NCBI GenBank assembly: GCA_012934845.2
Contig: WNNJ02002478.1
Span: 1-64,000 of the forward strand
Source: Pomphorhynchus laevis
Taxonomy: Eukaryota; Acanthocephala; Palaeacanthocephala; Echinorhynchida; Pomphorhynchidae
DNA: 64,000 nucleotides
Direction of reading: 5' to 3'
Shown here piece by piece: positions 12,001 to 21,858 of the stretch. The first letter of the stretch is position 1. Every line of letters starts with the position of its first letter. A program made the position numbers and the translations under genes. The notes under the pieces were generated by a model. That model did not search any database. It saw only the letters and a program-made list of their open reading frames with translations, and had not been told where the DNA came from.

Positions 12001-12490
12001 CCATCGTAAAAATAGTCATCGGAACCACTGGTGCGATGGGCAAGGAAGTATATAACTTATTCCGTTTGCTCAGCAAAAAGCTTCGCCGATTTGTAGACGA
12101 CCCGCGGGCCGGCTCCTTCCTAATGCAACGCATAAGTACCGCCATACAAATTGACAATTGTGCATCAGTCCTGGCTTCACTTACAGAACACTGAAGGCCC
12201 AAATCTTAAGCCGTCTAGAACATCCAGGGTTGTTCCGATCTGAAGGCAAACGCCCAGATGGCGTTACAATGGTCCCATTGGATTGCGGCAAATTCGCATG
12301 TTGGGACTTAACATGCGTGAACCCGCTAGCTCCTAGTCACCATGCGACAGCTCTAACAGGGACCAAATCAGTAGCTATGGAAGCTGAAGGCAGAAAGATA
12401 ATATAGTACGAGGGAATTTTAGCACTATGGATGGATTTTATTCCCATAGACATCGAAACCACTGGTGCGATGGGCAAGGAAGCATCTAAC
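12001..12490 (+). mobile_element. Retroelement C-terminal fragments in permuted order
   Basis: The first block (12001-12194) encodes GTTGAMGKEVYNLFRLL through [18 protein letters not shown] to a stop, resembling the extreme C-terminus of RT-encoding retroelement proteins. The second (12195-12490) encodes the part that should precede it: [46 protein letters not shown], then again ETTGAMGKEA. Both blocks share a ~36-base direct repeat (12017-12052 and 12448-12483). The order is therefore circularly permuted, or two truncated tandem copies meet here. The element family is not identified with certainty. Confidence 0.6.
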
Positions 12491-13327
12491 TTAAAGTTAT
12501 TTATTTCGCTTGCACATTATTGTAATTAGAGTTTAAATTTTATTAAACAATTTTAAATAAATTAACAGCTTGTCAAATCAGTGAACATCTATAATTTGAA
12601 TATAATGAATTAATTTAAATTGTATTTAACATATTAATTGATATGAATTTATCGTCAAATACTTAACTCGCTATACATTTTGTGCTTGTGATTCTTTTAG
12701 GTGGTTATTGACTGTATTTGTATCGATACGGTTTTGCATGTCTATAACAATCTGTTGATTCTTCCAGATTTGAATTCTTAAAATTCAATTAATATGAATT
12801 CGTTATAATTATCATCATATTTTTTCAAAATTGAATTTTTAATGAATTCAATATAATTATAAATATATGAATTCGTTATAATTATCATCATATTCTCAGT
12901 TATGGTGTGTACGGACTGTGTTTCTACGAGCTGCTGCCGGCAAAAAAATATTCAAAATAATCAGTGCACTTTGAATAAATGTTACGTGAATATATTTTAT
13001 TGTGGCTATTCTTTCGGGTAAAATCAAAACGAGAACTGCACTCTAATTGAGTAAACTCATGAAATGAGTAATTTTTGAGTAGCTTGCTTGTACTTGGCTA
13101 ATGAAAGTCATTCGTTATCTAGAATTTTAAATCAAGTATAAAGTCTAGATGATTCATATTTGTTATCTTTTGAATAATGGTCGTATAATTTAGAGACATG
13201 TCTTTTCGAAATGCAGTAATGATTAATCTGCTTTAAATAAGTATATGTGGTAATTATAAATGTGGACATTTATAATACAAAATAACCGCAACAACTTAAA
13301 ATTTTGAGGTGCAAACAATTTAAACAA
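12491..13327. other. Intergenic sequence upstream of the claudin-like gene
   Basis: Repeated ATGAATTCGTTATAATTATCATCATATT near 12793 and 12867 is a short direct duplication. No coding signal. A weak AG (TTTTGAG, about 13300-13306) lies 21 bases before the ATG at 13328. Confidence 0.45.
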
Positions 13328-13942
13328 ATGGCTAGTAAATTTGGTATTCTTTTAAGGGGATTTCTATTTTTTATCCTACTGTTCGGAAGTGCACTGTACT
13401 GGGCTGGCATGAATGAACCGAGTTACGGCCAAGTAAGAGTAGAAACAACGTTGATTCAATTTGGATTATTTAAGACATGTACTGGTACGGTTGGTAGTGA
13501 TAATACATATAATCCCACCTGTAATCGATATGAAGGATTACCGCTTTTCATATCAACTAGTGTTGCCTTATATGGAGTTTGGATCTTCTTTGACATACTG
13601 ATACTAATACTATTGGCTTATTCACCATGCTTAAGAATAAGAAATCGTAACAGGAACAAAATATTCGTATACAATATTGTTATGGCAATACTAAGCTTTT
13701 TCGCATTTATATTTTTATGGGCGTCTTTCATATATTTCTCATCTAAATTGAAACAGCATAATGATGGTTTGAAATACGGTTCAGGTTTCGGAGCAGCAAT
13801 TTCTGGCTTTTTTGTTTTGACATTTATCTACTTTTTCATGTTCGCGTTTCCTATCGTAGCCGAACGATTAGATTTCAATGAAGATGATAAGGAAACAGCT
13901 CAAGCTCCCCCTTCTTATTATTTTACAAATGCTAATTTTTGA
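13328..13942 (+). CDS. Claudin/PMP22-like four-pass membrane protein
   Basis: A single-exon ORF of 204 aa from ATG 13328; the frame is open 24 bases further up but without an ATG. Four hydrophobic segments lie at about residues 5-26, 68-92, 108-134 and 150-176. The first extracellular loop has a GLFKTC...C pattern like the W-GLW-C-C signature of claudin/PMP22/Clc-like proteins, with two cysteines for the loop disulphide and an upstream tryptophan (YWAG). The second loop is short, and the C-terminal tail is acidic then Pro/Tyr-rich (APPSYYF). Such proteins act at cell junctions or as channel accessory subunits. AATAAA at 13954-13959 is a plausible polyadenylation signal 12 bases after the stop. 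It is transcribed away from the synaptophysin-family gene. Exact subfamily is unresolved. Confidence 0.72.
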   Translation: MASKFGILLRGFLFFILLFGSALYWAGMNEPSYGQVRVETTLIQFGLFKTCTGTVGSDNTYNPTCNRYEGLPLFISTSVALYGVWIFFDILILILLAYSPCLRIRNRNRNKIFVYNIVMAILSFFAFIFLWASFIYFSSKLKQHNDGLKYGSGFGAAISGFFVLTFIYFFMFAFPIVAERLDFNEDDKETAQAPPSYYFTNANF

Positions 13943-14476
13943 ATTGTTTTTAGAATAAATCTGTAATATTGTGTTTATTGTAAGTTTACAATGCACGAAT
14001 TGTTCATTTTATAAAAACATTCTTATTTTACTCGAAAATTTGCCAATTGAAAATTAACAAATCGTTTGGCAATTGTATTTAAAATTAAGATTTATTACAA
14101 TATCTATTCATTACAATATAGCAAATTGCACTTAAAATTAGAATTCTTGAGAAATTAAAAATTATATTTAAATTTATATTCCATTTTTATAAATTTAACA
14201 GTTCTTTGATGTTTCTAGATCATTGGACTTGATTGGCTCTCGACGTTGATACATTTTTGTCGATTTAAACAATAGGCGGCAGTTTAGCTCAGCGCATACT
14301 GGCTACAATAATTATATTTGACAATAGATTAACATGTGCAAAGCCAGTGAGAATGTTAACTAGCTAATGCTATAAATTTAAACTTCAAAGTAACGTCTCG
14401 ATGAATTTCATTTGATTATAACTCTACAAATACAGCACTATGTAATGTTTAATTCTCAAAAACTCGTTAACATAAT
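13943..14476. other. Convergent intergenic region
   Basis: Lies between the 3' ends of the claudin-like (+) and Piwi (-) genes. AT-rich, with two GAAAATTTGCCAATTG-type short repeats near 14035-14080. Nothing coding recognised. Confidence 0.5.
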
Positions 14477-17071
14477 TTACAAGTAGAACAAGCGATTAGA
14501 GAGTTGCTCTGACGGCAAGAATTGCACATTTTGTCCGATAAGATAAGCTAGCTTGTGAGCGTACACACAAGGAGCTGGAACACGAACAGTGCCGGGCCAG
14601 TTGTAATACATATGGGTCAATTTAAAGGCAATACGCTGTAATTTATCCAGGTTCAGTTTAGTTGTGTTAGCTACTAATATGAATCTAGTCGGATTCACGG
14701 TACCCTGATTTACGTGTTGTGAAACGAGGTAAAATTCTTGATTAGCACGAGACCGGATAGTCAGTGGAGTATCTACAACTGTTCCGGGTTGTGGATTATT
14801 CACACATCTCCCCGAACTTACGCCACTTCCACTGGTATTATGATCATCCATGGACATAATTCGGTTATTTATACGTTTATGGATTATCATTGCGGCAAAT
14901 TGCGGACAATAACTATCGGAAAATGAAGCAAAGCACGCTGTAAGTTGTTCGATTTCGTAGTTCTTTACAACATTAAAATTGCCGTCGCCGACACCGTCTC
15001 TGAATAGAATAATTTTCTGTGGTAATTGTAGGTTAACACTGTGATAATTACGTAGTGCCGCGGAAAAACAAGTCTTTAAATCATCCATTAATTCCTGCCT
15101 GTTACTTTGAATGGTTACGCGACTGTACCAACGTGTGCATTCTTTGTCAGATGAACAAACAATGGCACCAACAGATGATCGTCCTTCAGTACCAGAGCCA
15201 CTATGATATACGTCTATACCACATACCATTAACCCAGTTACGGGTATTGGTACAGCCCAGAGAAAGCCACCCATTTTACAGTTTATCTGTAGCATAATTC
15301 GTTGACAAATTGTCTTTGCTTTATTTGCATTACTAAGACTACGAGCTACAATCACTTGGCTGGCTATAGGTATGTCTACGCAACACAAACGTTTCACAGC
15401 AGAATATCGATCATCACGTTGAGATGGAAATATAATCACGGCTAATTGACTCCTTCTGCCATCGCCTAGCTCTTCTCGTAACGCTCTTACGTATGTCCCG
15501 GTACGATCGTCGGGAATAGATCGATGATCCGCCTTACTGAAACTTAAGCCTAAGTGATGAGCTTCTTTTAATAAAGTATCCTCAAAGAAATGTGCAAGAT
15601 TATCTAATTTTCTAGGATATAATAGCAACCAACTATTTACAGGAACAGCGTTTAGCACACTGGATCTAGATAGTTCTTTGCCCCAATCTGCGTTATTTCC
15701 ATAGAATATTTCCCGTCCGTTACCCATTATAAGTTTTTCATTAGGTAAAACTCGGGCAGGCACAGTAACAACATTGTTAGTTGGCAACTCGATTCCCCAG
15801 TCATCTAGTCTCTTGCTAGCTGCTTCAGATGATCGGATATTGTCAACAAAAGTCTTAAGCTTTTCCAATCGCCGACTTGGACTGAGATGAACGATAGCAC
15901 TTAAATCTTTCATTGCCCTGAAATCAGCTCGTAAGGCATCAGTAAGCCCGGTAAGATAACAGAATTCGGGGATTAGTAAAACACTACGTCCGTCATCTGA
16001 TTTTCCCGTATATTTAGTTGGGTTAAATTTCGAAGAACGCACAATTCGTCGAATCCTGCTAATTAACAGTGGCTGACTGTTATCTGTACATTTCAAATTA
16101 TGAAACTTTTCGTAGTATTGACGAAACGAAAGTTCTGTTCCATCCGTCATGCTGAAAACGTCGTCTATATTTTTCGACCATTCAATTCCATCAATACGGT
16201 ATGTACGATTATTGTACCGTGTAAGAACAACAGACCCGACAATGGATTTTGTAAATTGATCACGCATTCGATCTTTAGATTGTGATCGATCTTCACAAAC
16301 ATCCATCAACTCACACAGCATATCTAAGCAAGTAACTGTTCGCAGTACCCTATTGCTAACATCCATTGTTAGTATCATTTCCTTATTACCTGGTATTTTA
16401 GGATTATCCCGATAATCAATAGATGTCACAAAACCAGGCCATACTTCTAGACGGTGTTGTGGTAATCGTATGGAATCAGTAATGCTAAAGTAACTCCGTC
16501 TCATTAGTACCATGCGGATATCAGTCATAACTGCTCGAAATATGTTATTTAAGACAAACGTTGGGTACTCGTTTAGTTCTTTGACCATTTGCAATCTAAT
16601 CTCAACATTAGGATTGGAAGTCTTTAGTGACGTATTTTCAAGCTTCATATCGTAAATGTATGCAATTGAACCGTCAAATACACTTGTATATCCATCTAAC
16701 AATGGTCTAACCAGCCGACATCTCGTTGACCGTCCATCAATATCTGGGGAAAATGTGGCGTGGTACTGATATATTATTGGAGCCTTTCCAAATTTCTGGT
16801 TTTTAAATTGCAAGCGAAGACAATTTAATCTGGTTGTTATTTCGGTACCTTCGAATGTTCTCGTTATATCATCAATTTTTAAATAAGGACTTGCTGAAAT
16901 GTGTGGGCTATCAGATGAGTGGACTCTTGATACGGATTTTGCTTCTAATGTTTCTTGACTATCGGAAATTTTTACATTTTTCAATTGGGATGACAACGCT
17001 TCAACATTCTCACGTTCTTTTAACGCCTTCAGTTCTTGTAAGATTTTGGCTCCACGTCCCACGGACTTCAT
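14477..17071 (-). CDS. piwi: PIWI-clade Argonaute, slicer tetrad intact
   Basis: One uninterrupted 864-aa frame, the usual length for PIWIL proteins. In order: a short N-terminal tail with one GRG, an N domain, PAZ (about 275-400), MID (about 480-605) with the TICQRIMLQINCKMGG small-RNA 5'-end pocket, and PIWI (about 610-864). The catalytic residues are all present: D620 in GIDVYH, E660 (the glutamate finger in RQELMDDL), D692 in FRDGVGDG and H839 in CVYAHKLAYL. The C-terminus ends in SNRLFYL, typical of animal Piwi proteins. Known family role: piRNA-guided cleavage and silencing of transposons in the germ line. No intron interrupts 2.6 kb, but TTTCTTGTTTTTAG abuts the ATG at 17071, an acceptor for a 5'-UTR intron or spliced leader. 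An expressed retrogene is possible; open frame and intact active site argue for function. Confidence 0.95.
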   Translation of the reverse strand: MKSVGRGAKILQELKALKERENVEALSSQLKNVKISDSQETLEAKSVSRVHSSDSPHISASPYLKIDDITRTFEGTEITTRLNCLRLQFKNQKFGKAPIIYQYHATFSPDIDGRSTRCRLVRPLLDGYTSVFDGSIAYIYDMKLENTSLKTSNPNVEIRLQMVKELNEYPTFVLNNIFRAVMTDIRMVLMRRSYFSITDSIRLPQHRLEVWPGFVTSIDYRDNPKIPGNKEMILTMDVSNRVLRTVTCLDMLCELMDVCEDRSQSKDRMRDQFTKSIVGSVVLTRYNNRTYRIDGIEWSKNIDDVFSMTDGTELSFRQYYEKFHNLKCTDNSQPLLISRIRRIVRSSKFNPTKYTGKSDDGRSVLLIPEFCYLTGLTDALRADFRAMKDLSAIVHLSPSRRLEKLKTFVDNIRSSEAASKRLDDWGIELPTNNVVTVPARVLPNEKLIMGNGREIFYGNNADWGKELSRSSVLNAVPVNSWLLLYPRKLDNLAHFFEDTLLKEAHHLGLSFSKADHRSIPDDRTGTYVRALREELGDGRRSQLAVIIFPSQRDDRYSAVKRLCCVDIPIASQVIVARSLSNANKAKTICQRIMLQINCKMGGFLWAVPIPVTGLMVCGIDVYHSGSGTEGRSSVGAIVCSSDKECTRWYSRVTIQSNRQELMDDLKTCFSAALRNYHSVNLQLPQKIILFRDGVGDGNFNVVKNYEIEQLTACFASFSDSYCPQFAAMIIHKRINNRIMSMDDHNTSGSGVSSGRCVNNPQPGTVVDTPLTIRSRANQEFYLVSQHVNQGTVNPTRFILVANTTKLNLDKLQRIAFKLTHMYYNWPGTVRVPAPCVYAHKLAYLIGQNVQFLPSEQLSNRLFYL

Positions 17072-17399
17072 CTAAAAACAAGAAAGCAAAATACCTGAAA
17101 TAAACATTGGTCTGATAAAATACAGAAGTTTAACTAACTATAGTTTGCGAAGAAAATTAAAGTCCTATGCAACTAGGTATCTTAGTCAATGAGAGATAGA
17201 AAATCTCGTCAAAATTTGCACGTTTAGTAAGAATAAGAATCTTCAATTGCATTCTAATAAATATTGTCGTTGCTGTTACAAACTATCAACACAAATTGAA
17301 ATTTATTCCCCTTTCGACTTGGTCAAATATCATTTCATATCAAATAACATTAGCAACGAATTATCTTCTTAGGTATCCAGCTTTGATTAAAGTCAACTG

Positions 17400-17822
17400 C
17401 TTGATTCTCCAGCAGGCAAATGGATAATTATCTGGTTAGACGTAAGCTTAGCCCATCGGTGTGTTCTTCAACGATTTTTGCTAACACTGGACACTCAAGT
17501 ATGTGGGATATAAACTTACATGCATTGCCACGGAAAACAATCACACCCATCTGATGTCAATAGGACTGAACAGATTGCGAAAAGAGCATGACACAATCAG
17601 TAGTAGCGTGACATGAAAGTATTGAAGGATACCACCAAAAGATAGCTTTCCCAATAACGATTTTGTGCATTTATTTCAAGATGAAACGTAAAAGAACATC
17701 TATTCGTCAACCTAACTCCTGAGTACTGCTTGCTTGTCGAACTTGATATTATGATTGTTTAAACTAATATTGTCCTGTGAGCATAATCTACCACCGCTAC
17801 GAAATATTACCACTTTTGTTTT
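17400..17822 (-). mobile_element. Decayed LINE reverse-transcriptase C-terminal piece
   Basis: Minus-strand translation starts with KTKVVIFRSGG and continues in the LN...I spacing typical of the region after the YADD box in non-LTR retrotransposons (KTKVMVF-GG followed by a YLG-like strand). Later stretches are interrupted by stops. The family cannot be named. It ends directly at the SINE target site. Confidence 0.5.
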
Positions 17823-18054
17823 ATACAAATACTAATAATAAAGACTTTATTAAATAAATACACCGAAATATATAGCATGCAAGAAAAAGTAGGTCACAAC
17901 AAAGCCAGATAAAAATGACAGAACTTCAATCTCATTATTCTTCGTCTTCCCTTTCTCTTTCATGGCCGCAGGTCCAGAGGGATCTGAACCTCCCCCCAAC
18001 CGATCCAACACGCCGCCTTCCGACTGAACCACCCGGATACAAATACTAATAATA
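17823..18054 (-). mobile_element. tRNA-derived SINE with 18-bp target-site duplication
   Basis: An insert of 196 bases (17841-18036) is flanked by perfect copies of ATACAAATACTAATAATA (17823-17840 and 18037-18054). Read on the minus strand it starts with a tRNA-like head: A-box-like TGGTTCAGTCGG (18031-18020) and B-box-like GGTTCAGATCCC (17990-17979), promoters for RNA polymerase III. It ends with AATAAAGTCTT before the duplication. The head matches the tRNA-like module in B-family LINE 3' ends, so it may borrow that LINE's machinery. The ORF at 18032-17850 has no protein meaning. Confidence 0.82.
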
Positions 18055-20448
18055 TACTGTATATGTATATACAGCCCTTTTAACTTATCATATATGTCAA
18101 ATCAACGATATAGCAGTGTCCACATATCCATAATTTTATGCTTTTTTGCTACAAGATGTATATTAAATATTAGAAGGAACATAACGCTATAATGTTTCCG
18201 ATGGAGGATATACATTGAAAACCGTATTTATATTTGACAATAAGCATAACTTATACTTTACTTGCACGGGTAAAGCGTAAATTGGCAGCTAGGAAAAAGT
18301 GATTTTTATTCCAAAAACTGGATTAATAAAATTTTCGTTACTTTTGTTGTCGAGATTGCATATGTAAACTTCATTATCAATACCATTTTTTAAACACTAC
18401 TTTTTATTTACTCCGGATTATAGTAATGCTATAAGTTATTGACTGGACAATTTTCTAGGTTGCTTAGATAGGAATTACTTGTTTATTAACCTTAATATCT
18501 ATGAGTTAGATACAGTATACGCAATGTACAGGATGTTGACTTTGCGCATTACTCGGAATTTCGGATGTTCAATGCCATCATCAGCATATTGTGACGGTTA
18601 CTATATATCATAAAAGCTAGTGGAAAGAAATTTACATCCCACAATCAAGTATCGAAATAATAGGATTTAGCCCAATGTCATCACTTTTCATCTAAGATGC
18701 GAGGGCAACAAGTTAAAATTACGGAATACTTTTGAATACTGTCGATTTACCAATATTAAGCTTCCAATATTTTTTTAATGTCAGTATTTGTGATCAAATT
18801 GTGATGAGCTTATTAACAGCTTTAGTCTAATTAATAGAATGGGGTTTACTGTATACCTGAACACCCTTTGGTCAGGGCGAACACATCTAAAATATATATA
18901 ATTAAAATTTAAAAAGACAAAATACCATAGGTGATAAGAAAACGTTTATGAATCAGATTTCGTTAGTGATTGCCAGTAGCGTATTAATTTACAGTTTTGA
19001 TCATATTAATATGTTATTTATGCGAGTAATGAGGTTTACTGTACTATTTATTTTACGTTGAACAAAGTAGAAATGAGCAGTCACAAAATGATGGCCGTTT
19101 TATTTTTGTGACGGCTCACCATTAGGAATGATATTTATTGCTTGCTTCAAACAAACATTCGATAGAGAGAAATGTGATATCATAATATAATTGTTAGGCA
19201 CGTGAGACTGCGATACTGTAAACCCGACATGAGTTCCATGCAAAAGTGTGCCCAATTCCAAATTCCGCACTGATGTGCAAACATGCGTGCAATGGTCACT
19301 AACATTAGTGAAAAATCGTTTACAATCCAATATTTTGTTGGACTATATTAATATATTATTTCGGTACATGCCAAACGAAATAGAAGCGATAAATCTTAAA
19401 GATTGATAATGAGTAATCATTCTGCTACAACGAGCAAATTAATAATTTTTCTGGATCTCTATGCATCATTACTGTATAAGTTATATCAAGTAGAAACGAA
19501 AAATAATAATTATTGTCTTTCAAAGAGAAAAACAATAATAAGTAAAGAATACTCCAGATTAGGGTGGGCAACCTCTTTTCACATGTGTTCAATGAGGAAA
19601 ATTTCTAGCACAGCATTCTTCAGCTTTCTAACCGAAATTGTTCGGTAATTTAATTTATTTATTTAATTTATTTATTTCTTTAATTTATTTTTATCGTCAA
19701 TAATATGGTATATTATGACAAAAACAATTTGTCTTCAAAGTCGGATATACGTATCCGGCAAAAAATGGCAAATATTTAAGGCATAATTAATCAAATAAAA
19801 GAAAAATCAGTTCCATCAGTTAGGCAGATTAATACAACACAACAATAAGCAGAAGAGCGTTTTTAAATTCAAGCAGGAAAACGTTTTCTGAATTTAGTCT
19901 AATACTTTTTTGTCTAATCGCTTCATCTCGATGCTTTCCAAGTCCGCTCTAAGATCAAAGAATTTGTGGTTCTGAATTGAGCTACTTTAAAATTCTATCA
20001 ACTGCATTTAAAATTCAATAATGTCGATCTATGAAAACGTGAAGTTTAGTTCATCCAGCATCATCATGTTTAGTAACCTCAAAATTCACATTCTTCTAGT
20101 TCTTTGAACTTCCAAATTCTGTGGAATACCACTTAACACTTGACTCGAAGATATTTAAAAATGCCTTTGAACGGTTTGATGGTTTGTTTTCACAACTTCC
20201 GGAAGATCATCGATGTTCTTTTTGAAGTTTGAAAAGTATCTTAATCATTACTCACATCTTTGCTAAAGATTCCCAGGTTCTTTTCAAAAGCCTTTTTGTG
20301 ACCAAGCATAACATTTTTCCATTGCCTTGTTACTTCACATTCAAATCATTCAAATTTGGAAAAAATATAAAAAAAACTAATTTTGATATACTCCTGAGGT
20401 TTAGATATTTATTTTAGGTATATCTTGGATATCCTCCCGATATCTTCC
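18055..20448. other. Intergenic stretch, nothing recognised
   Basis: AT-rich sequence with small ORFs only (for example 19330-19100 minus and 19403-19648 plus) that carry no motif or splice-site logic I can defend. No repeats of note until 20449. Confidence 0.5.
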
Positions 20449-21858
20449 TTAGGTTTTCATTATAGCAATAACAAAAATAAATCATTTTAATGAAATGTTT
20501 TAACTTGAACTCTTTACTGTCGTCAAAAAGATTTCAAAAACGGTGTAAATTTATAAAGGCTCGAACTTCGCCTCACAACAAATTCGCTCAAATATAGGTT
20601 AAACATAAATAATGATAATATCAACTTATCATTTTAAGTTGATATACCTGTGTAGCAATTGTTACCGTTGAAATTTTGATGACTATTTTATTCGGGTAAT
20701 GTTTAGTTAAATACCACCTTTTTCCGGATCACAAATTTTGCAGAACGGAAGGTATTAGTAAGATACGACGTGTTTATTCGGCTTTTAACTGAGGATAATC
20801 ATATTACGAAATATTTTTATAATATTATTTTTTTAATTTTTACTTTTTAGAAAATAAAAAAATAAAAATGTTTAGTGCATATTACGATCTGAAACCTTAA
20901 ATACCTCATCAATAGACAATTGTTCATAACATATAAAATGTGTATCAAGTAAATGTTAGTCAAATGAATAATATGATAAAAATTATTTTTGGAGATAAAA
21001 CCATTTTTTTCTCGAGTTTTTCAATTATATACACATTGATTTTTTCATATTATTTGAATCATCGAAGTCGATTATACCAACCATCAAAATGGTGTGGTGC
21101 ATATTTCGACCTGAAACGTTTAAAAATTAAAAATAAATATTGTCGTGCATATTACGACCTAAAACGTAAATACCTCATCAATAGACAATTGTTCATAACA
21201 TATAAAAAGTATATCAAGTAAAAGTTAACAAACATGTTATGATAAAATTTATTTTTTCAATTATGGACACATTGACTTTTTCATATTATTTGACTCTTCG
21301 AAGTCAAATATACCTGCTATCAAAATTTTAGATCAGTTCAACTCCCAGATGAATAGAAATATTGTTCAATTAGGGATGACTTGTTCAATTTAGGCTTTTA
21401 CTATAACAATGACAAAAATAAATCATTTTGATGAAATGCTTTAACTTAAAATAACTCCTTACTGTCGTCCAAAATGTTTCCAAAACGATATTAACTATTG
21501 AAGGGCGAATAAAATAACTTTATATACTATATAAAGTATATAAAGTAAAAGTTGTAAAAATATCTTATGATAAAAATTATTTTTTCTCAAATTTTTCAAT
21601 TACGGACACAACCATTATTTCATATTAATTGAATCATCGAATTCGAATAAACCAACTATCAAAATTTTATCTCAATTCAATTCTCAGGTGAAGATAAATG
21701 TAATGTTAAATTTGGTATGATTTGTTCAATTTAGGTTTTCACCATTTTCCTCGATTAAAAGCCGAATAAGCAGGTACGTATCTTGCTAATACCTTCCGTT
21801 ATGCAAAAGTTGAGAACCGAAAAAGGCAGTATTTAACTAAGCATTGCCCAATTCGTTG
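20449..21858. repeat. Inverted-repeat and direct-repeat cluster (foldback-like)
   Basis: Two arms of about 105 bases (20689-20794 and 21749-21858) are inverted repeats, sharing ACGGAAGGTATTAG and TATTCGGCTTTTAA landmarks. Between them a ~110-base segment with CCTCATCAATAGACAATTG occurs twice (20880-20996 and 21148-21260), and a third pair (about 21318 and 21660) lies 340 bases apart. A ~95-base unit just outside the left arm (20449-20545) recurs inside at 21398-21494. There is no transposase ORF. It could be a non-autonomous DNA transposon or a rearranged satellite-like cluster. Confidence 0.6.

Noticed and set aside
17979-18031. A genuine tRNA gene
   Set aside because: A and B boxes are present but no acceptor stem or anticodon arm forms; the insert has SINE borders and target duplications.
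17850-18032. 60-codon minus ORF as a membrane peptide
   Set aside because: It lies entirely inside the tRNA-derived SINE.
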